The notes under the pieces are model-generated. The model was not told the origin of the DNA. It searched no databases and was given only the letters and a program-made list of their open reading frames with translations. A stretch of 40,320 nt of DNA from Acidimicrobiaceae bacterium (lineage in GTDB: Bacteria > Actinomycetota > Acidimicrobiia > Acidimicrobiales > Aldehydirespiratoraceae). Within the stretch, counting starts at the first letter, position 1, and each line of letters opens with the position of its first letter. Positions 32,417-40,243 of the stretch are shown here, piece after piece. Both the position numbers and the translations under genes were made by a program. Location: positions 1-40,320 of the forward strand of contig VXWX01000042.1 in assembly GCA_009835735.1 (NCBI GenBank), written 5' to 3'.

Positions 32417-33865
32417 GTGGCCCTGGACAAGCTGCTGTCGGGAGCACCGGCCCGCGACGACCTAGTCGTGGACGGCGACGGCCGGTACTCCACGGAACAG
32501 GTCGAGAGCCGGATCCGGGCAGTGGCGGCCGCCCTATCGGCCCGCGGCGTGGCACCGGGCGACCGGGTGGCGTTCCGCCTGCCCGTCGGTGTGGACGCGG
32601 TGGTCGCGTACCGCGCCTGCTGGCGGATAGGAGCGGTAGCGGTGGCGCTGCACCCCGCTGCGGGCTCGCACCAGATGAACGAGGCGCTGGCCCAGGCCCG
32701 GCCGGTGGTCACCATCGCAGGCCCGGACTTCCCGCCTACCGACGGCGTCCGGCCCCTCGCGCTCGATGATCTGACCGCGGCCCCGGACGCCGCTCCGGGC
32801 GGCCCAGGGAGCGAGAGCACCACCGCCGGCACCGATGCGGCGATCATGTTCACTTCGGGGTCCACCGGCGCGCCGCGGGGGGTGATCCATACCCACGGGT
32901 CACTGGCCTACAAGATCATCCAGCTCACCGAGGCCCACGGCCTGACACCCGATGACTGTGCTCTGGTGCCGTCGCCGCTAGCCCATGTCGCCGGGCTGCT
33001 GCACGGCGTCCTGATACCGCCAGCGCTGGGCGCCAAGACGGTGCTGATGCCCCGTTGGGATCCTGAAGCGGCCCTGGCGCTGATCGAACGGGAGTCGGTC
33101 ACCTACATGGTGGGACCGCCGACGCTGTTCACCACTCTCATGGACTGCGACGGCTTCGATCCCCGGCGCGCCGCCACGCTGCGAATGATCTCGTGCGGAG
33201 GGACGGGGGTGACACCGGCCTTCTGCCGGCGGGCCGCAGCCACGCTGGATGTGGTGGTGAAGCGCTCCTACGGCTCCACCGAAGCACCCACCATCGCCAC
33301 CTCCAGGTTCGACGACCCGACCGACAAGATGATCCTCACCGATGGACGGGCCTTCGGGGACGCACGGCTGCAGGTGGCCGACGACGGCGAGCTCTGGGTG
33401 TCGGGGCCCGAGCTGGCTCGCGGCTACCTGGACCCAGCCGACACCCGGACGGCGTTCGTGGACGGCTGGTTCCGCACCGGCGACCTGGCCACCGTCGAGG
33501 ACGGTTGGGTCACCGTGACCGGCAGGCTGGGAGACCGCATCATCCGCAGCGGTGAGAACATTTCGGCAACAGAGGTGGAGCAGCACTTGGAGGCCCATCC
33601 GGCCGTGCTGGCGGCCGCGGCCGTGGCCGAGCCCGACGACCGGCTCGGCGAGCGGGTGGCTGCATTCGTGGTGGCGCCTGACGGCTTCGACCTGACCGCA
33701 TGCCGGGAGTGGTTCGCCCGGCGGGGGGCGGCCCGCTTCATCACTCCTGAGCGGATCGAGGTGGTGGAGGAGCTTCCGGTGTTGGCTTCTGGCAAAGTGG
33801 ACCGGATGAAGCTGCAAGCCCGCCTCATGGACCCGTCCGGCAGCTCAGCGGGAAGCGACCGGTGA
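32417..33865 (+). CDS. AMP-dependent acyl-CoA synthetase/ligase
   Basis: A 482-residue ANL-family ligase, short for the group. The P-loop MFTSGSTGAPRG is near 140-151, with A5 KRSYGSTEAPT, A8 WFRTGDLAT and TGRLGDRIIRSGENI, and C-terminal catalytic lysine in ASGKVDRMKLQ. The start is GTG 32417. The frame is open further upstream but overlaps the SnoaL gene in a different reading. Its stop overlaps the alcohol dehydrogenase start in GTGA. It probably activates the acid handled by this four-gene operon. It is a distant paralogue of the synthetase at 25515. Confidence 0.92.
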   Translation: MALDKLLSGAPARDDLVVDGDGRYSTEQVESRIRAVAAALSARGVAPGDRVAFRLPVGVDAVVAYRACWRIGAVAVALHPAAGSHQMNEALAQARPVVTIAGPDFPPTDGVRPLALDDLTAAPDAAPGGPGSESTTAGTDAAIMFTSGSTGAPRGVIHTHGSLAYKIIQLTEAHGLTPDDCALVPSPLAHVAGLLHGVLIPPALGAKTVLMPRWDPEAALALIERESVTYMVGPPTLFTTLMDCDGFDPRRAATLRMISCGGTGVTPAFCRRAAATLDVVVKRSYGSTEAPTIATSRFDDPTDKMILTDGRAFGDARLQVADDGELWVSGPELARGYLDPADTRTAFVDGWFRTGDLATVEDGWVTVTGRLGDRIIRSGENISATEVEQHLEAHPAVLAAAAVAEPDDRLGERVAAFVVAPDGFDLTACREWFARRGAARFITPERIEVVEELPVLASGKVDRMKLQARLMDPSGSSAGSDR

Positions 33866-34890
33866 CCCTCGCCACCGCCACCATGCCCGCCGCCGTCTAC
33901 CGGCGCCCGGGCGAGTTGGACGTCACCGAGGTGCCGCTGCCCGAACTGGGACCCCACGACGCACTGGTGGAGGTGGCCTACTGCGGGGTGTGCGGCACCG
34001 ACCTACACATGGTGCTCGACGGGTGGGGCACGCCCGACACCATCCTCGGTCACGAATGGTCGGGCCGGGTGGCCGCGGCCGGCGCCCAGGCCCGTATCGA
34101 CGAGGGCGCCGCGGTGGTGGGCCGGGGCTGGACGGAGTGCGGCCGCTGCCGGCACTGCCACCAGGGACAGCCCGGGCTCTGCGTCCAGCGCCCCCTGGCC
34201 GGCATAGACGACGGCCACTCGGGCGCCTTCGCCCGTTACCTGGTCGCCGACTACCGGAACCTGACCGCCGTTCCCGACGCCGTCGGCTTGAGGGAGGCCG
34301 CATACGCCGAGCCGCTGGCGGTAGCCATGCATGCCATCACCCAGGGGTCGTTCCAACCGGGCGGCAGCGCCATGGTGTTCGGCTGCGGCCCGATCGGTGC
34401 CGCAGTAGTGGCTGTGCTGATCGCCCGCGGCGCCGACGTCACGGTGGTCGAGCCGTCGGAGCCGCGCCAGGAACTGGCCCGTCGGCTGGGCGCGGCAGTA
34501 CGTGCGGCCGATGAACTCGAGACTCCGGCCCATCCCGGCCAGGTCGCGGCCGACGCCGTCGGCTGCGTGTTCGAAACCTCCGGGGCCCGTCAGGCCGCCC
34601 AGGCCGGTCTGACCCAGCTGGCCGGGGGAGGCACGATGGTGATGGTGGGCACCGGCATGGACTATCCGAAGCTCGACACCAGCCGGATGATCCTCAACGA
34701 GCTCGTCGTCACCGGCGCCTACGAGTACGACCCCGACGGCCTGCCTGCCGCGCTTGAACTCATCGCGTCGGGAGCGTTGCCAATGGACATACTGCTCGAA
34801 CCAGATCCCGTCGGACTCGACGGCATCCTCGACATCATGGGCCGCCTGCGTTCGGGTGAGGTGGCCGGAAAGGTGCTGGTGCAACCGTGA
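33862..34890 (+). CDS. Zinc-dependent alcohol dehydrogenase (MDR family)
   Basis: A 342-residue medium-chain dehydrogenase. Catalytic zinc ligands are C44 (CGVCGTD) and H64-E65 (LGHEWSG). The structural zinc site has C93, C96, C99 and C107, and the Rossmann motif is VFGCGPIGAAV (about 173-183). An E-P-L-A-V-A segment marks the sorbitol/threonine dehydrogenase-like branch. The GTG start overlaps the ligase stop by four bases, and the stop overlaps the VOC gene start likewise. It likely oxidises a secondary alcohol with NAD(P)+ in the pathway served by the adjacent ligase. Confidence 0.92.
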   Translation: MTLATATMPAAVYRRPGELDVTEVPLPELGPHDALVEVAYCGVCGTDLHMVLDGWGTPDTILGHEWSGRVAAAGAQARIDEGAAVVGRGWTECGRCRHCHQGQPGLCVQRPLAGIDDGHSGAFARYLVADYRNLTAVPDAVGLREAAYAEPLAVAMHAITQGSFQPGGSAMVFGCGPIGAAVVAVLIARGADVTVVEPSEPRQELARRLGAAVRAADELETPAHPGQVAADAVGCVFETSGARQAAQAGLTQLAGGGTMVMVGTGMDYPKLDTSRMILNELVVTGAYEYDPDGLPAALELIASGALPMDILLEPDPVGLDGILDIMGRLRSGEVAGKVLVQP

Positions 34891-35333
34891 GCCCCAATGA
34901 CGACTTCAAGGGCCCCGCCCGCTTCAACCACGTGGCCATGAGCGTGCCAGCCGACCTGCTCGACGAGGCGGGCCGATCGGCGATCACCCGCTTCTACGGC
35001 GACGTGTTCGGCTGGCGGGAGCACCCCACCATGACCGAGGACCGCAAGCGGCTGGTGATGGGCGTGCACTCCTATGACCAGTTCGTGTTCGTCATCGCCG
35101 ACGACAACCCCATGCAGGCACCCCGGGGCGACCATTTCGGGATGGCCGTCGACAGCTTGGAGGAGCTGAAGGAGGTCCTGCGGCGGGCCGAGGCTTTCGC
35201 CGCCACCGACAGCCGGGTGGACGTGATGGACTACGAGGTCGAGGACTTCGGTGTGCTGAAGCTGCACAGCTTCTACGTCCGCTACCTGCTGCCGCTGATG
35301 GTGGAGGTCCAGTACTTCGAGATGATCGGCTGA
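34887..35333 (+). CDS. VOC (glyoxalase/dioxygenase-fold) family protein
   Basis: A 148-residue vicinal-oxygen-chelate fold protein. Candidate metal ligands are H15 (FNHVAM), the histidine in RGDHFGMAVD (about 83) and a glutamate in MVEVQYFE near the C terminus (E140 or E145). The family includes dioxygenases, glyoxalases, epimerases and fosfomycin-type enzymes, so function is open. It is the last gene of the SnoaL-ligase-dehydrogenase operon and ends at an unusual CTGATCAG inverted repeat. Confidence 0.85.
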   Translation: MSPNDDFKGPARFNHVAMSVPADLLDEAGRSAITRFYGDVFGWREHPTMTEDRKRLVMGVHSYDQFVFVIADDNPMQAPRGDHFGMAVDSLEELKEVLRRAEAFAATDSRVDVMDYEVEDFGVLKLHSFYVRYLLPLMVEVQYFEMIG

Positions 35334-35371
35334 TCAGGCGAGCGGCCGGCCGTAGAACGAGGCTGATCAGC
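35329..35371. terminator. Inverted CTGATCAG pair spanning a convergent gene junction
   Basis: GCTGATCAG (35329-35337) and CTGATCAGC (35363-35371) form a 9-bp stem. They contain the stop codons of the VOC gene (TGA 35331-35333) and of the peptidase gene (35369-35367). The loop holds a perfect CGGCCGGCCG palindrome (35343-35352). No T-run follows, so a bidirectional hairpin terminator is suggested rather than shown. Confidence 0.5.
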
Positions 35372-35855
35372 GGACTGGCACGAACCCACCGGTCGCAGCC
35401 GCCCAACTCACCGCGGCTGCGGTGCCGGCCAGGAGGTAGGGACCGAGAGGCCGGCTGGCACTCCGGCCATGTCGAACCAGGACGACCAGCGCCTCGGGCA
35501 CGGCCAGCACGAATCCGGCGGCAAGGCCCCACAGGGCCACGTCCCAGCCCCACCACCCGCACAGCAGGCCGTTCAGCACGCTGAGGCGGACGTCGCCGAA
35601 ACCCATCCCGGGCGGGTGCACGAAGTGGACCGCAGCCATGATCGCCCCGCAGATCCCGGCCCCCACCGCCGCGCCGATGAGACCGTCCGGCTCGGCCTCG
35701 ATCAGCGACGCCACCGCGTAGAGCAGCGACACGATCCCCGCCGTGGGCCAGATCAGCCGCGTCGGCAGCCGGCCGGTTCGAAGATCGGTCACGGCCAGAC
35801 GCACACCGGCGCCCAGCCAGCACAGGGCCGCGGCAACGACAAGGACCGCAGGCAC
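35367..35855 (-). CDS. Orphan prepilin peptidase-like (A24 family) membrane protein
   Basis: A 162-residue membrane protein with about five or six hydrophobic helices. It retains both aspartates of type IV prepilin peptidases: D24 in AVTDLRTGRLP and D88 in the GxGD motif GMGFGDVR. The N-terminal methyltransferase domain of PilD is absent, as in TadV/CpaA-type peptidases. No pilin, ATPase or secretin gene is present in the window, so the substrate must be encoded elsewhere if it is active. It lies 16 bases after an acyl-CoA dehydrogenase on the same strand, an odd pairing that may simply be read-through. Confidence 0.82.
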   Translation of the reverse strand: MPAVLVVAAALCWLGAGVRLAVTDLRTGRLPTRLIWPTAGIVSLLYAVASLIEAEPDGLIGAAVGAGICGAIMAAVHFVHPPGMGFGDVRLSVLNGLLCGWWGWDVALWGLAAGFVLAVPEALVVLVRHGRSASRPLGPYLLAGTAAAVSWAAATGGFVPVR

Positions 35856-35871
35856 CGCTTAGAGATTCCCG

Positions 35872-36921
35872 CTACGGGTCGGGCCAGATGCCGGCTCCCG
35901 ACTCCACCCGGTCCCGCAGAACAGCCGCCAGGCGGGCCCGGTGGTGGCGGGCATCGCCGAACGACACGCTGTCGAGCTGGGCCCGCTTGAGGTAGAGATG
36001 CACGTCGGCCTCCCAGGTGAAGCCGATCCCGCCGTGGACCTGGAGTGCCGACTCGGCCACCCGCACCCCGGCGTCGCTGCACCAGATCTTGGCCACCGCC
36101 GCCGTCTCGGCCGCCTCGCGGCCGCCGGTTCCGAGCGCCCAGGCCGCGTGGTACACCGCGGAGCGCATCGCCTCCACATCCACCAGCATGTCGGCGCAAC
36201 GGTGCTTGACCGCCTGGAAGCTGCCGATGGGCCGGCCGAATTGCTCGCGGACCTTGGCGTACTCCACGGCGAGGTTCATCACCGTCTCGGCCGCGCCCAG
36301 CATCTCGGCCGAATGGAACACCGCGCCCCGGTCCAGATGGGCGGCCACCTCATCGGCGCCGCCCACGGTTGCGGCCGGCACGGCGTCCAGGTCGATCCAG
36401 GCCAGCTCCCGGGTCTGGTCCATGGCCGGCTCCGGCGACCGGACCACCCCGGCCAGGTCGACCGCCACCAGCCCGTCTCCGGCCGGAGCAACCAGCACTC
36501 CGGCCCTGGCGCCGTAGACGACCGGCTCGGTCCGGCCCGACACCGAGCCATCCGCGGCCCGCTCCAGCGGAGCGCGGGCCACGCAGGCGACCGTCTCCCC
36601 CGACAGCAGGCGATCCCCCCAGGGCCCGCCGGCCAGCACCGCCAGCGCCGCCAGTTGTTGAAGCAGCGGCACCGGGGCCAGATGGGCGCCGGTCTGCTCC
36701 AGCAGCACGGCCGCCTCCACCGTGCCCAGCCCGACGCCGCCCAGAGGCTCGGGCACCGCGATACCGGTCCAGCCCTGGTCGACCATGGCCTGCCACAGCC
36801 CGGCATCGAACCCGCCCGCGTCGCAGACCCGGCGAACCGCCGCCATGTCGCAGCGGTCGTCCAGCAGCGCCTTGGCCGCATCCCGAAGAGCCAACTGGTC
36901 GGCCGATAGATCGAAGTCCAC
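35872..36921 (-). CDS. Acyl-CoA dehydrogenase-like partner subunit
   Basis: A 349-residue short acyl-CoA dehydrogenase-fold protein. The middle SEPGAGSD-type block is degenerate. The C-terminal half carries RPIGSFQAVKHRCADMLVD and GGIGFTWEADVHLYLKRAQ, closely matching the 20510 gene. Neither usual catalytic glutamate is visible, so it is predicted to be the non-catalytic member of a heteromer. Its likely partner is the divergent dehydrogenase at 36984, 62 bases away. GTG start 36921 lies eight bases after a minus-strand TACGAT box. Confidence 0.88.
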   Translation of the reverse strand: MDFDLSADQLALRDAAKALLDDRCDMAAVRRVCDAGGFDAGLWQAMVDQGWTGIAVPEPLGGVGLGTVEAAVLLEQTGAHLAPVPLLQQLAALAVLAGGPWGDRLLSGETVACVARAPLERAADGSVSGRTEPVVYGARAGVLVAPAGDGLVAVDLAGVVRSPEPAMDQTRELAWIDLDAVPAATVGGADEVAAHLDRGAVFHSAEMLGAAETVMNLAVEYAKVREQFGRPIGSFQAVKHRCADMLVDVEAMRSAVYHAAWALGTGGREAAETAAVAKIWCSDAGVRVAESALQVHGGIGFTWEADVHLYLKRAQLDSVSFGDARHHRARLAAVLRDRVESGAGIWPDP

Positions 36922-36983
36922 CGCTCCGCATCGTACGCACCTGAGCGTTTCCCAAGGCAGGGGGGCGTGGTAGACCCGGCGGT
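36922..36983. promoter_or_regulatory. 62-bp divergent promoter region between dehydrogenase genes
   Basis: Minus-strand TACGAT (36935-36930, 8 bases before GTG 36921) and plus-strand TAGACC (36971-36976, 7 bases before GTG 36984, last base off consensus) are the visible -10-like elements. The layout allows coordinated control of the two putative subunits. Confidence 0.45.
36930..36935 (-). promoter_or_regulatory. TACGAT -10 box
   Basis: Ends eight bases before GTG 36921 on the minus strand; no conventional ribosome-binding site follows. Consistent with a leaderless transcript. Confidence 0.5.
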
Positions 36984-38168
36984 GTGGACTTGACGCCCAC
37001 CGACGAGCAGCGGGCGTTCCGGGCCGAATGCCGGGCCTGGCTCAAGGCCAACCTGCCGTGGGACTACGGAACCGGCCTCCCGCCCCTGTTCGACGATCTT
37101 GCCGATGAGGTGGAGTTCGGCCGCCGCTGGCAGCGCATGCTGGCCGGTGCCGGCTACGTGGGCGTCACCTGGCCCACCGAATACGGCGGCCGGGGCGCCG
37201 ACGCGGTGTTCAGTTTCATCGTGCAGGAGGAGCTGGCCCGGGCCCGGGCCCCCGAGCTGGTGGGCCGCATCGGCGTCAACCTGGTAGGACCCTGCCTGCT
37301 GGCCCACGGAACCGAGGACCAGAGGCAGCGCTGGCTACCGACCATCGTCGGCGCCGAGCAACTCTTCTGCCAGCTGTTCAGCGAGCCCGACGCGGGCAGC
37401 GACCTAGCGTCGCTGCGCACCCGGGCCGAGCCGGCCGACGGCGGCTGGCACCTGCACGGACGGAAGGTGTGGACGTCCTACGCCCAGTTCGCCGACTGGG
37501 GTCTGTGTCTGGCCCGCACCGACCCTGAGGCTTCCAAGCGGGCCGGGATCACCGTCTTCATGGTGGACATGCGCACGCCGGGGGTGGAGGTGCGGCCGCT
37601 GCGCCAGATGACCGGCGAGTCCGACTTCAACGAGGTCGTCTTCGACGGCGCTTTCGTGGCGGCCGACCAGGTGATCGGCGCGGTCGACGACGGCTGGAGC
37701 GTGGCCGGCTCGGTCCTGGCCGGCGAGCGGGGCACCAACCCCCGGCAGCTTGTGATCCATGCGCAGCTCTTGGACGAGTTGGTGCATTTGGCCTCCCAGC
37801 GGGATCTGGCCGGCGATCCTCGCACCGCCCAGGATCTGGCCCAGGCCTTCGTGGAGGTGCGGCTGTTCCAGCTGCAGAACTGGCGCACCCTGTCCAGGCA
37901 GGCCCACGGACGCCAACCGGGACCCGAGACGGCCACCGCCAAGCTCTACTGGAGCGAGATGAGCCAGCGCCTGCACGCCACTGCCATGCGCATCCTCGGT
38001 GACGCCGCACCCCTGTGGCGCGGCGCGCACGACAATCCCGCCGGAGGCCGCTGGCAGCGGTCGTGGCTCTACTACCGGGCCGCCTCGATCTTCGCGGGCA
38101 CCAGCGAGATCCAGCGCAACGTCATCGGCGAGCGGACCCTGGGCCTGCCCCGCGAGCCCCGGCCCTGA
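36984..38168 (+). CDS. Acyl-CoA dehydrogenase, catalytic-type subunit
   Basis: A 394-residue FAD enzyme. The flavin block QLFSEPDAGSDLASLRTRAE, VWTSYAQFADWG and the helix-G glutamate in LAGERGT are present, and the C terminus reads IFAGTSEIQRNVIGERTLG. It closely resembles the 30718 protein. GTG 36984 is chosen because the family N terminus (DLTPTDEQRAFR) begins there. It is followed by a crotonase-fold gene (34-base gap) and a CoA-transferase, forming a short acyl-CoA pathway. It is divergent from a predicted partner subunit at 36921-35872. Confidence 0.93.
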   Translation: MDLTPTDEQRAFRAECRAWLKANLPWDYGTGLPPLFDDLADEVEFGRRWQRMLAGAGYVGVTWPTEYGGRGADAVFSFIVQEELARARAPELVGRIGVNLVGPCLLAHGTEDQRQRWLPTIVGAEQLFCQLFSEPDAGSDLASLRTRAEPADGGWHLHGRKVWTSYAQFADWGLCLARTDPEASKRAGITVFMVDMRTPGVEVRPLRQMTGESDFNEVVFDGAFVAADQVIGAVDDGWSVAGSVLAGERGTNPRQLVIHAQLLDELVHLASQRDLAGDPRTAQDLAQAFVEVRLFQLQNWRTLSRQAHGRQPGPETATAKLYWSEMSQRLHATAMRILGDAAPLWRGAHDNPAGGRWQRSWLYYRAASIFAGTSEIQRNVIGERTLGLPREPRP

Positions 38169-38189
38169 TCCCTCGCTAATAGTGGTGCC

Positions 38190-38195
38190 TACACT
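38190..38195 (+). promoter_or_regulatory. TACACT -10 box before the crotonase-fold gene
   Basis: TACACT fits TANNNT well and ends seven bases before ATG 38203 in the 34-base gap. There is no ribosome-binding site. It could give an internal leaderless transcript starting at the hydratase gene. No convincing -35. Confidence 0.55.
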
Positions 38196-38202
38196 TACCG
38201 CC

Positions 38203-39042
38203 ATGGCAGAGTTCTCGACCATCATCTACGAGGTCGAAGGCCACGTGGCCACCGTCACCATGAACCGGCCCCAGGTGGCCAACGCCCAGGACACCCGGAT
38301 GATCGACGAGATCGACGCCGCCTTCGACCTCGCCGACGCCGACGACGAGGTGCGGGTGGTGGTGCTGGCCGCCAACGGCAAGCACTTCTCGGCCGGCCAC
38401 GACCTCAAAGCACTCGTGGGTGATGTGGAGCCCGACAAATGGCGCCTCATGCGGGACACGCCCGAGGGCAAGTGGCATCACGAGAAGGTGATGTACTTCG
38501 ACCGCTGCCTGAAGATCCGGGATTTCCGCAAGCCCACCATCGCCGCAGTTCAGGGCAAGTGCGTGGCCGCGGGAGTGATGCTGGCCTGCATGGCCGACAT
38601 CATCGTGGCCAGCGACGACGCCGCCTTCCAGAACCCGGTGCTGCGCATGACCGGCGCCGCGGTTGAGATCCTGGTCGAGCCGTGGGAGATGCCGGCCCGC
38701 AAGGCCAAGGAGTTCCTGCTGACCGCCGAGACCATCAGCGCGACCGAGGCCGAGCGGCTGGGCATGGTCAACCGAGTGGTTCGGAGGGACGAGCTCGCCG
38801 CCGCGGTGCGCGAGCTCGCCGACAAGATCGCCCTGGTGCCGCCGGCCACCGCTCAGGTGGTGAAGCGCTCGATCAACAAGACACTGGACCTCCAGGGCCA
38901 GCGTGACGCCTGGGACTACCACTTCCAGGCCCACCACTGGATGCACAACACCGCCACCGCTTTGGGCGCGCTGGAGCGACGCATGCAGAAGGGCTCGATG
39001 AAGGAAGTCTTCGCCGAGCACCGCGACCCCCATCCGCAGTGA
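38203..39042 (+). CDS. Enoyl-CoA hydratase/isomerase (crotonase) superfamily protein
   Basis: A 279-residue crotonase-fold protein, paralogue of the 5487 gene. HFSAGHDL and CVAAGVML provide the oxyanion hole. The canonical hydratase glutamates are replaced (AAGVML and NPVLRM), while the WEMPARKAKEFLLTAETIS block is conserved with the paralogue (WELGPRKAKEMLFTARRIS). CoA-ester binding is likely; simple hydratase activity is doubtful. Its stop overlaps the CoA-transferase start in GTGA. The dehydrogenase-crotonase-CoA-transferase order suggests a small acyl-CoA conversion route. Confidence 0.9.
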   Translation: MAEFSTIIYEVEGHVATVTMNRPQVANAQDTRMIDEIDAAFDLADADDEVRVVVLAANGKHFSAGHDLKALVGDVEPDKWRLMRDTPEGKWHHEKVMYFDRCLKIRDFRKPTIAAVQGKCVAAGVMLACMADIIVASDDAAFQNPVLRMTGAAVEILVEPWEMPARKAKEFLLTAETISATEAERLGMVNRVVRRDELAAAVRELADKIALVPPATAQVVKRSINKTLDLQGQRDAWDYHFQAHHWMHNTATALGALERRMQKGSMKEVFAEHRDPHPQ

Positions 39043-40241
39043 GGCAGCCCCTGGCCGGGATCAGGGTGCTCGATCTGGGCACCCGGATCGCGGCCCCGTT
39101 CTGCGCCGGAGTCCTGGGTGAGCAGGGCGCCGAGGTCATCAAGGTCGAGGATCCCGGCCGGGGTGATCCGAGCCGCATCAACGGTCCCTTCGCCACTGAC
39201 GACGAAGGCAACCGCTACTCGCTGTACTGGTCGGTGGAGGGCCGGGGACGCAAGTCGGTGACCATCAACCTGCGAGACCCGCAGGGTCAGGACCTGTTCC
39301 GGCGCCTGGCCTCGGTGTGCGACGTGGTATGCGAGAACTTCCGTCCCGGCACCCTGGAGCGCTGGAACATAGACCCGTCCCGGCTCGACCCCCGCCTGGT
39401 CACGGCACGCATCAGCCTGTTCGGCCAGGACGGCCCCAAGTCGCTGTACAACGGCTTCGACCACAACGCCGTCGCGTTCGCCGGGCTGACGCACCTCACC
39501 GGCCATGCCGACGGACCCCCGGCACGGCCGGGCCTCCCCGTCTCCGACTACCTGACCGCGGCGTTCGCCGCCCAGGCCGTGACCAGCCTGCTCTACGAGC
39601 GAGACGCCAGGGGCACCGGCACGGGAGGCGTGGTGGACGCCTACCTGTACGGCTCGGTGCTGCGGATCATGGAGTGGACGATCGCGGCCTACGACCGGCT
39701 GGGCGAGGTACGCCAACGCACGGGCAACCGGTCCGAGCGGGCCGCGCCCCTCGACAACTACCGGAGCCGGGACGGCCGGTACGTTTGCATCGTGGCCGTG
39801 CGCCAGCCAGTGTTCGAACGCCTGTGCGAGGCCATGGGCCGGTCCGAGCTGTCGACCGACGAGCGCTTCCGATCCTCAGGGGAGCGCGGGCGCCACCGGG
39901 ACGAGGTCAACGAGATCGTGGCCGCATGGGCGGCCGGACTGGATGCGGCCACCATCGAGGAGCGCTGCCTGCACTACAGCGTGCCGGTCGGCATCGTCTA
40001 CGACGTGGCCGGCATGGCCGCCGACGAGCATGTGAGGGCCCGGGGCGACCTCTGCACCGTCAACGACCCGGTCATCGGCCCCGTGCGCCAGCAGGCCCCC
40101 TTCCCCCGCTTCGATGACGGCGCGCCTCCGGTCCCAGCCGGCGCGCCCCGGCTGGGTGAACACACCGACGAGGTGCTCACAGGCCTGGTGGGACTCTCGG
40201 GAGCCGAGATCGCCGCCCTACGTGACGGCAACGTGGTCTGA
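39039..40241 (+). CDS. Family III CoA-transferase (CaiB/BaiF type)
   Basis: A 400-residue CoA-transferase. LAGIRVLDLGTRIAAPF, GAEVIKVEDPGRGD and RKSVTINLRDPQG are family hallmarks; the likely catalytic aspartate lies in PVSDYLTAAFAAQ (about 169). The C-terminal RLGEHTDEVL is typical. The GTG at 39039 overlaps the crotonase stop. It may load CoA onto the substrate of the preceding dehydrogenase. It is distinct in detail from the 22858 paralogue. Confidence 0.92.
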   Translation: MRQPLAGIRVLDLGTRIAAPFCAGVLGEQGAEVIKVEDPGRGDPSRINGPFATDDEGNRYSLYWSVEGRGRKSVTINLRDPQGQDLFRRLASVCDVVCENFRPGTLERWNIDPSRLDPRLVTARISLFGQDGPKSLYNGFDHNAVAFAGLTHLTGHADGPPARPGLPVSDYLTAAFAAQAVTSLLYERDARGTGTGGVVDAYLYGSVLRIMEWTIAAYDRLGEVRQRTGNRSERAAPLDNYRSRDGRYVCIVAVRQPVFERLCEAMGRSELSTDERFRSSGERGRHRDEVNEIVAAWAAGLDAATIEERCLHYSVPVGIVYDVAGMAADEHVRARGDLCTVNDPVIGPVRQQAPFPRFDDGAPPVPAGAPRLGEHTDEVLTGLVGLSGAEIAALRDGNVV

Positions 40242-40243
40242 GC

